A stretch of 64,000 nt of DNA, taken from the NCBI GenBank assembly GCA_965153355.1, contig OZ231128.1, positions 7,316,001 through 7,380,000 on the forward strand, read 5' to 3'. Positions 47,101 through 55,693 of this stretch are shown one piece after another. The position numbers and the translations under genes were made by a program. The notes beneath the pieces are model-generated. The model saw nothing but the letters and a program-made list of their open reading frames with translations, ran no database searches and was not told where the DNA came from. Numbering within the stretch: the first letter of the stretch is position 1; every line of letters begins with the position of its first letter. The stretch comes from Flaccisagitta enflata. Its lineage: Eukaryota; Chaetognatha; Sagittoidea; Aphragmophora.

Positions 47101-47343
47101 CTTCATCCAATCAAAGTGCTTCTCAGGCGACTTCTCGACGTCCATGGTGAGGATGAATCTTCGCCCTTCTTTCTTTGCCTTGTTCGCCCTCATGAGAAGT
47201 CTGGAAAGAAAATACTCGGACTCCTCGATCGTATTACATATGTGGCTTTCTCTGTCTTTTTCATTTTTAAATTCCATGTCTCGTTTAGGATTATCCCGTC
47301 TCTGTCTTTCATACTCTTTTGCCTTTTTCGCGACCCAACTCAT
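44152..47343 (-). CDS. Retrotransposon third ORF, unknown function
   Basis: A single 1063-residue frame starting with ATG, lying after pol in the element. There is no signal peptide or membrane segment, so it is not an envelope protein. Residues 1 to about 100 are charged and probably helical (ERQRRDNPKRDMEFKNEKDR). About 130-340 looks globular, with aromatic motifs such as AAWGPDWNGF and FPGRTQYKPP. About 380-430 is acidic. About 450-620 is a long Ser/Pro/Asn low-complexity linker with repeated proline runs. From about 650 to the end a second globular part follows, including WRNRRRIRG near 910 and a Cys/His-containing end (CNIHHLY, FCAATRRRIYKHGD). I recognise no domain family. Expression probably needs a spliced or internal message, since 760 bp separate it from the pol stop. 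The intact frame over 3.2 kb argues for a selected function in the element's cycle. Confidence 0.8.
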   Translation of the reverse strand: MSWVAKKAKEYERQRRDNPKRDMEFKNEKDRESHICNTIEESEYFLSRLLMRANKAKKEGRRFILTMDVEKSPEKHFDWMKEELKANGVSRKTIEERQEFDRLTRESRAKRAYAKIAHYWEDREKDWTTGLSGGKVAAIALAAFDDEEEDLVCSINCYNIAQENGGIPNISPLFWELVECEATIIFNVSVYDDVDDVIKSFLRRRTNKIKIVDAKAFFLAAWGPDWNGFKDNGQPKSTDGLLNIIEFAFPGRTQYKPPTITNSNWMKKYWSPRQSRYSLEDVVFITRAGREELKQIPTHLLDAIVYLFPFRELGVKEQESLERYHGEIGAATAVADSRPHRWDALQKELSFQDDDNDDCLLSDTCEDAWDEAKEVEAEVVREVRMPPTPEPSSSRMTNDEYEALVVVDELPAEEEEAMEEEAEVVAPAVHRVVVATLQATASSSTSTTTLQAASVAVCPAYEPDYPQLEPPIATFRATRRTTTTNDNNNSNASSSSSPPPPPSAAASSSSASLSYSLSRSLPEPKSLVASSSSSSTPPPPPPPSTAALLSLKPPPEPRLSSSSSRRPPPPPKAVSSSSSSPPPPPPRNALFSSSSSSTRKRQRAASPPRLILSTPAKVETWTAPKVEVKAFDHSFKAKNQAFIIAESRKISAKFRPEVIGVVVSGLNNNNNRRTHSLAVLRHWAPLFSTDEKRRFLKTVLRKEGALDAVELFNAVGYRQFDVSLVVQSRRDNDAARCCISNLEGDARAIREQVTSWMEFRQTDIIELLEQSPFLGKPTVAAYSTRFNLVALENFLKLLCATHSLQLPTRLFCSSFSEGMGLTVKAWEKEELGDGDIIDFERPILQAEPNLKELALLVASTPKLEEFIHTATSSSTATASKEPSCWRNRRRIRGHNDNYRVKTIGVDISVAEATSILQKSRRSAAVAFRLLNNPCFAPYLAAFAWQIPGENHRYMVDCLRPEEPGMNAFIKVLFDRDLISIDLSHFRQAILNTFGSVPPINVITQLKLRKGKQCNIHHLYTSQQRPFCAATRRRIYKHGDSLDKCAIYHLAWELDVIAGFKPDK

Positions 47344-48102
47344 TTTGAAGCTTGATTGATTACTAACTAATTGTTAATGGTAAAATTGTATTCATTAGTT
47401 GTAGCTAACTAACATGTTAAAATCAACGGAGGATTGTGTCAGTTTCAGACAAGATTAAATTGGAATACACGTAAAGGCGTCAGCTACTAGTTGTAAGGGT
47501 TAAAATCCGATCATTACACTCTAACTTAGTGTAACACTAGTGTATAACGGGAATGTTAATTTAGGATGAATGGTCTTTTCTATGCTATGACCGCATTGAT
47601 CCCGAGTGTCCCCTAAAAGGCTGTGGGACATTTGGGGGAGTGAGATGGCGTGGGGTAGATCATTTAGGGATGTAGTCATGACGCAATGGGAGTAATTCAG
47701 AAGTGGAAATCATTGTGTATCAACTTTTAATAAATACTTTGAAACTCGTCACACTCCCTCCCTTTTAGATTTAATGTCCTCATTAAGAACATTTACTCGT
47801 TTTAGATTTTAGCTTGTAGTTTACTGGAAATGGAACTTTGAAATGGTATTTTACTTTTGATCAGTTTTTTTTTTTTGCTGTTAATACTGGACAAGCTAGA
47901 TTGTCAGTTCCGGAACTTTTAGGTGATGATTATGATGATGAATTTTGCGCGCAAATATTTGCTAACCCGAACTGAACAAGATAAGCCTCATGCAATATCA
48001 AGCTTAGGTGAGATTCGAACATATGACCCTAGATTAATAATTATTTTACGACCGCGGTTTTGTATTTACATATGTACATTGATTTAATCAAACCCGTTTT
48101 GC
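47344..48102. other. Non-coding spacer between pol and third ORF
   Basis: AT-rich sequence inside the element without a long frame. A splice acceptor or internal promoter serving the third ORF would be expected here, but I cannot pin one down. Confidence 0.5.
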
Positions 48103-51100
48103 TTAATCGTTTCCATTGTCGACATCATCTTCGTCGTCGTCGTGACGGCGATGATGGTCCTGTCTTCTCTCCTCCTCATCATCCATATCGCCTCGGAGTC
48201 GGCGTCGAGTCCTTGATCGTGAGCGCGTGCGGAAAGGATCCAAGACTGACTCCCGAAGGCCAGGTTGATTGTGCGGCTGCAGCCGCTGTAGTTCCCTTAA
48301 GGTGCGCATGGGTAGGTTTGCTGGTGGCCTCGAAACAGTTGGCGTTGAGCAATGGATTGGTCTCATCGGCGTGGCATCCGTACCGGATCCTCGTCGCGCC
48401 CTGGTGCTGAAGTTGGTCACCTCCTCATCCTCTATGTCAGCGTCGGCGCCCTCTTCCGGCGGAAGTTGGATTGGAGATTCTGGTAATGACAAAACAGCCG
48501 GTTCGGTTTCTGCCTGAGAAAGGAAAGTAGATAGGTCCATCATGTGAGAATCATTTAAACGTGAGAGCATGTTTCGCCTTGGCAGCCTATCCAAGATGGT
48601 CGAGGCGTCGCCTTCCTCCTCTTCCTCATCGCTCCAATCAGACCCTTCGTCGTCGACATGGGGCTCTGCTGGCAATGGTTTGATGGTGACGTCATCCTCA
48701 CTGCTGGTCCCACCCTCTGCGCCAAGCAATGGATTTCCGTTGTTGTCCATCAAGGAGGCTTCTGTTTCGTCAATCGCGTTGGTACGGACCGGCAGTGAGG
48801 CATTGGTATTAGTGTCGTTGGTCCGAACAGGAGGCCGTTGGTCATCTGGTCCATCTGATTCGTCGTCGCTAGAACTGACGTCACTGTTATTGTTGGATGG
48901 TGGTGGTGTCGCTGGTTGTCTAGGTGGAGTAGCCGTTGGTTGTAGTAATTGTTGGGCGTATTGTTGTAAGTTGTTGTTTACTACTGGTTGTAGAAACGAC
49001 TCTTCCTCCTCATCATCACTCCCAAACAGCTGCTCAAACAACTCGGCATCCATGGATTCCATCTTTTGTGGCGTTGGCGTTGTTGGTGGCGTTTGGAACA
49101 GATGGTCGTCGTCGCTGTCATCGTCCACGTCGGGTGGGTTGAGTTCGGTGGTTTTGTCAGAGTGGTGATAGAGGTCTAAATCAAACAAGGAGTGTTTGTA
49201 TTCCTTACCATCCCCATCTACGATGATGTAAACATTTCCCACCTTCCCTTCACCCTCCTTTGGGTCCAACCTTTTCTTTACCACAAACGGTCCTTCCCAA
49301 TGTAGTGACATCTTGACGCGACCTTCTCCAAGCAGACGTCGCTTAACCCAGTCTCCTGGCTTCAATGGCCCTGAGCGCTTACGATGACTGGGATTAAATT
49401 CTGCATGGTATTTTGCCAGATTTTCCTCGCGAATTCTATGCATACCTGTTACTTTTGCTTGTGCTTCATTCCAAAAGGTTTTCATATTTGGTTTCCAGCC
49501 TTTGGTGTCCACATCCACCGGCAGCATGTTCTGTGTGGGTACCCTCGGATCCCGATTGAACATGAACGCATACGGAGATCGTCCCAATCCACGGTGAGGA
49601 GTGGAGTTTATCGCAAACTCGATCCACGGAAGATGGCGCGACCACTTATTTTTGAATTTAAGACATTTCTTTGCCAATTCTTGGATAATGGTTCGATTTT
49701 TGCGTTCCACCGCTCCCTGCTTCATGGGGTGGTAGGCGAGGGAAAATTCATGACGGGTCTCGTACACTTTCTCCAGGGCTTCCACCAAACGGTTGCGAAA
49801 TTCGGGGCCGTTGTCACTGGCCCAAACCGTCGGAAATCCGAACCTGCAAATGAATTTCTCAAAGTTCTTGGCCATAGTGGCGGCCTCGGCGCCCCTCATC
49901 GGGTATAGAGCACAGTAATGAGAAAAACGATCCTCCACGACGAGTACATGATCAAACCCATCGGACGGTGGTTTCAACGCCAATAGATCGGTGACAACAA
50001 CATGCAGTGGATATTGCGCATGTTGAGGGATGATTGGGACCTCTTTCTTGTTCTTGGGACGGTACAATTGACATTCGTGACATTCTTCCACCTTTTGGGC
50101 CACATCCTTGCCGATCGTTGGCCACGTGCAGAAACGCTCCAGTCTCGCTCGAAGCCTCTTCGTCCCTGGATGGCCCGTCCTGTAGTCGCCGTGGGCTCGA
50201 GCTAGTACTTCGGGCACCATTGATTGTGGGATTACCAGACGTCCCACGGTTTCGTCGCCGTCTTTCACCATCAGATAGAGTATGCCATTTTTGACCCGTA
50301 ATTTATTGTTGTTTCTCTCAAACCACCTGTGCACTTTTAATTCCTTGGCGACTTCTTTGTTGAAACCCCCACGCTTCAACGTGTCCAAAAACTTACCAAT
50401 TTCTGGGTCGCTCCTTTGCGCTTTGGAGACCCTTTGCCGGTTGGCGTCGTCAGCCGTAAGTTCGGCCACATTGACTTCCCCTTGGACCATGGCCCCCAAG
50501 ATCACCAAGTCGTCATCATCTCGCGGGTCGTTAGACGGTTCGTCGGCGTGTTCCGCCCTGGAAAGCGCGTCCGCGTCGCCATGCTGTTTACCTGACTTGT
50601 GCTTGATTTCAAACTCATATGTTTGAAGTTCGAGCGCCCACCGCGTGCGTTTCCCACTGGCGTCCTTCTTCGGATCCACCCCGATGCAAGAGAGGAGCGG
50701 TCGATGATCTGTATAAACGGTAAACGGCCGAAAGCGCAAATAATGGGCGAACGAACGAATCGCCCATACGATCGCAAACATCTCGCGGTCATAGGGCGCC
50801 CACGCGGACTCCGCCGGACTCAATTTCTGCGATGCGGCTGCAATCATGGACTCCTTGCCGCGCTCATCCTTTTGGGTGAGCACCGCGCCAACGCACGTCT
50901 TGGAGGCATCCGGCTTGACAAAGAATCGTTTCTCAAAGTCAGGATACGATGTCGCCGACCCCTCCAGCAATTCCGTCTTCAGATCCTGGAACGACTTCTC
51001 ACACGCCTCCGTCCACTCAAAATCGCTGTTTTTCTTCAGCATATCCGTAAGCGGCTCAGCCCGTTTCGCAAATCCGGCGATGTGACAACGGTAGTAATTG

Positions 51101-53337
51101 GCAAGACCAACAAACGAACGAACACCGGTGATATCCTGCGGCTGCGGCCATTCGCGAACCTTCTTCAGATTGTGCTCATCCGGACGTATCCCGTTCTCAT
51201 CTAACTGGAAGCCTAACGCCGAGACGGAACGATTGGCGAAGAAGCACTTGGCTGGATTAATCTTCAAATTCGCCCGAGCCAACGCCTCAAAGATCTTCTC
51301 CAGGAGTTGCAGATGCGTCTCCAAATCTTCCGTCGCTAACAAAATATCGTCTAAATAGACCATCATCGACTCAAGTGGAAGACCTCGCATCACCATCTCC
51401 ATCAATTGTTGCATACTCGCCGACGAGTTCTTTGCCCCCATGGGGACCTTAACGTATTCGAGCTGGCGAGTACCGTCGTTGAACGCGAAGAGGTGACGTT
51501 GGCTTTCCAGGATGGCGATCTGGTGATACCCTTTGGTTAAGTCCAGCGTGCTGAAAACTTTGGGGTTTTTCAGCCGCCGGACACCGTCGTGAATGTTGGG
51601 TAGAGGGTAATTTTGTTTAACCGTCGCCTTATTAAGGCGACGGAAGTCCGTACAGTACCGCCATCCCCCGTTCTTTTTGCGAACGAGTACTATGGGGGCG
51701 CTGTACGGACTTGTAGATTCTTGAATACAACCGCTTTCGAGTAGTTTATTGGTTTCCTCGTGGATATCTTTTTGTATTTCGGGCGGCGGAATACGATGGT
51801 TGCGCGCGTGAATCGGATTCGTTGTAGTTAGTTCTATTTCATGATAGAGCATTGTTGTCGTTCCGAGATCTTTTTCAGTTTTGGAGAAAATTTTGTCATA
51901 TTTTTCGCACAGCGCATCAAATCTGTCCCTCATTTCTCCCTCAAACAGGCAACCTTCCATATTCATTTTAAGCTCACGCGCATCCTCGTTGGTTTGATCT
52001 TTTTCGGTAGATGCGCACGATTGTTGCCTCTTTTCGGTAAGATCATTTTGACTGGTTGATGTGTTGATAGATTTAGAGATTGGCGTCTGATCCTTTCCGC
52101 TAGAAACGCACGATTGTTGTTCCTTTTCGATAGGATCGCAACTGCCAATCTCCTCCATCACTGCGTCGCCTGAATAGGATTCATCGAAGTTGTTGCATGG
52201 TTGCGCCTCCTCATCATCGTCCTCCTCGACCACTTCCACCATAATTTCATCGAATCCGCGCTTGATTTCGGCCTCCTCGCTATCCGGCGTCGTCGGCGGC
52301 GCTTCCGGCGCTGCCGGCGATGCGGCGTTGAACGACAACGAAAATGCTGCGGCTGCTGGCGTTGACGGAGGATCATTTGTGTGCGGCCGTGGCTCATCTG
52401 TTGGCGGTGGAATGTCCCAAGCGGTCGCCCGTGGCGGTGGAACATCTGGCGGCGCATCTGTCGGCGGCGGCGACTCCTTTGATGGGTTGATGACGTCACC
52501 AGCGGCGTCGACGGAGGCGGCGTTCCCCCCTCCGGTCGTATTGGCGTCCTCGTCAATTTGGATCGTAGGATTGACTGCCTCTACTAACGCAATAGGAGTA
52601 TCAACAGAGATATTAATAGGGAAATCCCAAACATTCATTACCTCCAATACTGAAATGTTTTCCTTTGGATTGATAATTGTATGTGGCGTCATGTGAGGGA
52701 CCTCTCTGTTACATTCTGTATGAAATGGACGTACGTATAACGCTTCGGCTCTTTCCTTATCAAACAGCCCTTGGTTACCAGTTAGATACGTATTAATGAG
52801 CATTTTAGAGTGTGGTTGGATTGTGACATTTTCAAAGGCTGCCATATGTGGCGGCGCCACTTCCACCATCCGTGGTGGTTGACCAAGAGGAAAAGAGAAA
52901 TTGCCGATGTAGATTTCATTGTTTTCAAAACTCAAAATAGCTTTATGTTTTTGAAGAAACGGCAAACCAACCACCAACGGGTGGACTAAATTTTGTATAA
53001 TGTTGAATTCCTCGCGAAATTTGATGTCAGGTTGATTTGGATTGTTTTCATTTTTGATATTGAATTCTATCAACGCTTTTGCGATCACTCTTACAGGGAT
53101 TTTGTTGATTCCAACACAGACGTTGGGAGTAACAGACAGAACATGATATTTCTCCCGCGGTAAAGCCGAAAATACAGTGTAATCGATGCAATTGCCGCCC
53201 GACGCCCCCGTATCAACAATACCCTCAATTTCCGTTTTTCCTATGGATGTGACGATGCGGCATCGACGAGCCTGACGAGTGGCTCTGGGGTTGACTTCGG
53301 CGTCGGTAGAACCCACCCTCGATCCTACGCTCGCCAA
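48103..53337 (-). CDS. Retrotransposon pol polyprotein (PR-RT-RH-IN)
   Basis: A 1744-codon frame, -1 relative to gag, with no ATG at its start (first codon TTG), so it is read as a Gag-Pol fusion. Domains in order: aspartic protease DTGAS (residues 42-46); acidic/Pro-rich linker (about 250-450); reverse transcriptase with FRRLNK (about 563) and YLDD (about 661); RNase H with a PDASK/GAVLTQ block (about 805) and YTDHRPLL (about 873); integrase zinc finger H-x-H with CHEC (about 1046-1085); catalytic D (VTDLLA, about 1116), D (SDNGPEF, about 1175) and E (AVERKNR, about 1211) with 35 residues between the last D and E. All catalytic residues are present. After the GDWVKR/WEGPF C-terminal integrase domain comes an unusual acidic, Pro/Ser-rich tail of about 340 residues ending in Arg- and Asp-rich blocks. 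No chromodomain is seen. Domain order places it in Ty3/Gypsy. Confidence 0.95.
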   Translation of the reverse strand: MASVGSRVGSTDAEVNPRATRQARRCRIVTSIGKTEIEGIVDTGASGGNCIDYTVFSALPREKYHVLSVTPNVCVGINKIPVRVIAKALIEFNIKNENNPNQPDIKFREEFNIIQNLVHPLVVGLPFLQKHKAILSFENNEIYIGNFSFPLGQPPRMVEVAPPHMAAFENVTIQPHSKMLINTYLTGNQGLFDKERAEALYVRPFHTECNREVPHMTPHTIINPKENISVLEVMNVWDFPINISVDTPIALVEAVNPTIQIDEDANTTGGGNAASVDAAGDVINPSKESPPPTDAPPDVPPPRATAWDIPPPTDEPRPHTNDPPSTPAAAAFSLSFNAASPAAPEAPPTTPDSEEAEIKRGFDEIMVEVVEEDDDEEAQPCNNFDESYSGDAVMEEIGSCDPIEKEQQSCVSSGKDQTPISKSINTSTSQNDLTEKRQQSCASTEKDQTNEDARELKMNMEGCLFEGEMRDRFDALCEKYDKIFSKTEKDLGTTTMLYHEIELTTTNPIHARNHRIPPPEIQKDIHEETNKLLESGCIQESTSPYSAPIVLVRKKNGGWRYCTDFRRLNKATVKQNYPLPNIHDGVRRLKNPKVFSTLDLTKGYHQIAILESQRHLFAFNDGTRQLEYVKVPMGAKNSSASMQQLMEMVMRGLPLESMMVYLDDILLATEDLETHLQLLEKIFEALARANLKINPAKCFFANRSVSALGFQLDENGIRPDEHNLKKVREWPQPQDITGVRSFVGLANYYRCHIAGFAKRAEPLTDMLKKNSDFEWTEACEKSFQDLKTELLEGSATSYPDFEKRFFVKPDASKTCVGAVLTQKDERGKESMIAAASQKLSPAESAWAPYDREMFAIVWAIRSFAHYLRFRPFTVYTDHRPLLSCIGVDPKKDASGKRTRWALELQTYEFEIKHKSGKQHGDADALSRAEHADEPSNDPRDDDDLVILGAMVQGEVNVAELTADDANRQRVSKAQRSDPEIGKFLDTLKRGGFNKEVAKELKVHRWFERNNNKLRVKNGILYLMVKDGDETVGRLVIPQSMVPEVLARAHGDYRTGHPGTKRLRARLERFCTWPTIGKDVAQKVEECHECQLYRPKNKKEVPIIPQHAQYPLHVVVTDLLALKPPSDGFDHVLVVEDRFSHYCALYPMRGAEAATMAKNFEKFICRFGFPTVWASDNGPEFRNRLVEALEKVYETRHEFSLAYHPMKQGAVERKNRTIIQELAKKCLKFKNKWSRHLPWIEFAINSTPHRGLGRSPYAFMFNRDPRVPTQNMLPVDVDTKGWKPNMKTFWNEAQAKVTGMHRIREENLAKYHAEFNPSHRKRSGPLKPGDWVKRRLLGEGRVKMSLHWEGPFVVKKRLDPKEGEGKVGNVYIIVDGDGKEYKHSLFDLDLYHHSDKTTELNPPDVDDDSDDDHLFQTPPTTPTPQKMESMDAELFEQLFGSDDEEEESFLQPVVNNNLQQYAQQLLQPTATPPRQPATPPPSNNNSDVSSSDDESDGPDDQRPPVRTNDTNTNASLPVRTNAIDETEASLMDNNGNPLLGAEGGTSSEDDVTIKPLPAEPHVDDEGSDWSDEEEEEGDASTILDRLPRRNMLSRLNDSHMMDLSTFLSQAETEPAVLSLPESPIQLPPEEGADADIEDEEVTNFSTRARRGSGTDATPMRPIHCSTPTVSRPPANLPMRTLRELQRLQPHNQPGLRESVLDPFRTRSRSRTRRRLRGDMDDEEERRQDHHRRHDDDEDDVDNGND

Positions 53338-54935
53338 AAATCCTGGTTGCCGTATGAAAGAGTGTCGTCATATTGCGCTGCGTATCCCGTCGGTCCAATC
53401 AAAGGCATCCCTGGTGACCACCAACTCGCGCCTTCCTCCTCCCCGGCGTCGTTGGAAACGGCGGCTGCTGCTGCTTCTTCCTCCCCGGCGACGGCTGCTG
53501 CTATCGCGGCGTCGTTGGCAATTGCGGCTGCTGCTGCTGCATCAGCCGCTGGACGTACTGGGACGTTGGAGTCAGGGGCCTGCATGCGGAATTGCGTTGG
53601 CCTGACGGCGTTGTTTATGAATCCGGCGCCTCCTGTAAGGGATTGAGCATATCTCGGACCACCCCTGCCTGCCCCTCTTCCCTGCCCGCGATGGTAGTAA
53701 GGACCATTTGCGACGGGGTGTCGGTAAAAACCCTGGGGGGTTCCATGGGCATTTTGTGTTAGCAGTTTTTCAATTCTAGCAAAGCCCTCGTCTACCTTTT
53801 TTTCCAATTTTGCAACCTTGTCCGTCAATTCTGTCACTTCTTTTTGTACTATGTCATTTTTGTCGGCACTGTAGGCCTGTTTGGCTTTGTTTTCTTGAAT
53901 ATTCATTTCCATGATCTTTTGTTTAGAGATAACGCTTCTCATCTCACTCTGAATTTGTGCGAGTTCCGCCTTTGTGGCTGCTGCTGACCCTGCAGCACCG
54001 GACGCGGTATTGGATTGAGGCGCGTAAGAGGCGATGACGTTGGACGGCCGCGTCAGAACGGAAATGGAAGCAGCGCCCTCTCCCTCCCGGATCCGCGTCT
54101 GGACGTTGGAGGCTTCCCAGTCGACGACGTACTGGTAGGCTTCATCCACATTTTGACGTTCTCTCTTGCAGTGACGACGCAGCTTTTTGCGCAGCTCCTC
54201 GTCGTCTAAGCCTTCGATAAAGCGCATAGTGGCCTGACGTTGGAATTCGGTTGGAGATCCTCTTTTGAGATCTGGAAGGTAACTATTCATTAACCTCAGC
54301 AACTCAGTTTTGTACTCAATTAGCGATCGCACTCCCCTACGGAAAAAGGCTGGATCATTCAAAAACGTCTCTTTCTCCGTCTCATCAGCAAAACACTCCT
54401 TGAGTGCGTTGACGATATCAGCCCATGACGCCTTTTGAGCGTCGGTCAAAGACTCGTACGCGCTGAGAGTCGGTCCCGGTTCCAACTTCGACGGCATCCA
54501 CGTCTTACACGCGTCTTCGAATGCTGTTTGGTCCGTTGGTAAGTCAAATCCATAAGTGGCTTTGATACACTCGGTAAAATGGGTCAGAAAAGAGGGGAAA
54601 TTCTCGCCTAATTTGTAAGTCTTACAATAGATAGCCTTGGGACGTGCGTTGGGTTGACGTCTGTTCGTTGGCTGTGGCTGTTGTTGTTGTTGTTGCTGCA
54701 TATGCTGTTGTTGCATGTTCATGGTATCTCTTTGTATCTGTAGGAATTGACCAAACATGTTAGTTAGGCTGTTCATGTCAAACTGCTGTTGTTGTTGTTG
54801 TTGTTGTTGTGCTGGTTGCCCCCCTCCTAACGGGTTGAAAGCTGGAGGTGGGTTATTTACACCCCCCCCAAGAGGCTGGTTGTTGTTGTTGTTGGGGTCA
54901 TTGCCCATACGAGATGGAGAACCGTGTCGAGACAT
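53325..54935 (-). CDS. Retrotransposon gag protein
   Basis: 536 residues from an ATG at 54935. The N-terminus is Asn/Gly/Gln-rich with a nine-Gln run near 43-51 and another near 80-87. A helical capsid-like region (about 95-300) contains SFLTHFTECIK and a retrotransposon-gag-like stretch FLNDPAFFRRG with RFIEGLDDEELR. A coiled coil spans about 340-400 (KVAKLEKKVDEGFARIEKL). There is no CCHC zinc knuckle. Instead an Arg/Gly segment at about 412-430 (GQGRGAGRGGPR) may bind RNA. An Ala-rich segment and an acidic tail precede the frameshift site. It would form the particle shell packaging element RNA. Confidence 0.85.
   Translation of the reverse strand: MSRHGSPSRMGNDPNNNNNQPLGGGVNNPPPAFNPLGGGQPAQQQQQQQQQFDMNSLTNMFGQFLQIQRDTMNMQQQHMQQQQQQQPQPTNRRQPNARPKAIYCKTYKLGENFPSFLTHFTECIKATYGFDLPTDQTAFEDACKTWMPSKLEPGPTLSAYESLTDAQKASWADIVNALKECFADETEKETFLNDPAFFRRGVRSLIEYKTELLRLMNSYLPDLKRGSPTEFQRQATMRFIEGLDDEELRKKLRRHCKRERQNVDEAYQYVVDWEASNVQTRIREGEGAASISVLTRPSNVIASYAPQSNTASGAAGSAAATKAELAQIQSEMRSVISKQKIMEMNIQENKAKQAYSADKNDIVQKEVTELTDKVAKLEKKVDEGFARIEKLLTQNAHGTPQGFYRHPVANGPYYHRGQGRGAGRGGPRYAQSLTGGAGFINNAVRPTQFRMQAPDSNVPVRPAADAAAAAAIANDAAIAAAVAGEEEAAAAAVSNDAGEEEGASWWSPGMPLIGPTGYAAQYDDTLSYGNQDFWRA
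53330..53345 (-). promoter_or_regulatory. Probable -1 frameshift site between gag and pol
   Basis: On the minus strand gag reads GAT TTT TGG CGA GCG TAG. A tRNA-Phe on TTT can slip back one base onto the same TTT, giving TTG GCG AGC and entry into pol 12 bases before the gag stop. It is not a canonical X-XXY-YYZ heptamer (the A-site codon is TGG), so P-site slippage, perhaps helped by a downstream structure, is inferred. Confidence 0.5.
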
Positions 54936-55672
54936 GTCTGTCGGTACGTCAGGGCCTTTTGAACGACACCGCGAACGGATATAGCAATATTTAAGCGCAA
55001 AAGATTTGAATTTTATCCTGACAGAAATGTTTTCTATTGAAATGGAGATTGGTTAAAACGAGTAAATGTATTTGGTTCTGGTTTGGTAAAAGCAAATTGA
55101 CTACACAAATAGGCAATGCGTAGATAACTGATACACTTTAAATGCGTGAAAACTAGTCATAGAAATTCTGGGAATTGACTGTAAACATTAATGTCTGTCC
55201 TCATTCATACAGATCGACCTACCACCTCTTCACACACAAAGATAAAGAAAGAAAGTGTTGTCAGTGGAGAATACTTCTTGCGTTCCTTGAACTTCTGCTG
55301 GATTCTTTTGCTGCAGACTGGTGAGGATAGAAACGAATCTTCCGGTTTGCTGTTGTGCTGACGCCCTATGACTGCTTAGGCGTTGGGCCTTACGCACGCT
55401 GTCCACCTTCCTACTCTGAAGGGAGAATGATAAAGCATCAATTTATGGCCTTTGCACTTCAAATGATCAGGTTTCCTCCGTGCAATCACATGAAGGCAAT
55501 GTTTATTTTCCTAGATGACGAGGGTTCCTCCGTGCCGTCACCGCTTTACTTCTCCTCCTACAACTGCTGTACGTCAACAAGACACGCAAAACGGAACACT
55601 CAGGTTTTGATTTCAGAAGATTCAGGGAATGCCACAGCGGCTCAAATTCGCTAACAGAGACGATTACGTCTC
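54936..55672 (-). other. Retrotransposon 5' leader
   Basis: 737 bp between the primer-binding site and the gag ATG, with no long frame. It is expected to hold packaging signals, none identifiable by eye. Confidence 0.6.
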
Positions 55673-55690
55673 TTCCCGGCCGATGCACCA
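55673..55690 (-). other. Primer-binding site, tRNA-Gly type
   Basis: The plus-strand sequence TTCCCGGCCGATGCACCA equals the 18-nt 3' end of animal tRNA-Gly(GCC), including CCA. On the minus strand it reads TGGTGCATCGGCCGGGAA, three bases inside the LTR. This sets the transcription direction independently of the ORFs. Confidence 0.85.
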
Positions 55691-55693
55691 AGT

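Noticed and set aside
48569-49168. 199-codon plus-strand Ser-rich frame
   Set aside because: Shadow of the acidic pol tail, with no independent signals.
55673-55690. tRNA gene fragment
   Set aside because: Only the 18-nt 3' end of tRNA-Gly is present, exactly at the LTR edge, so it is the primer-binding site.
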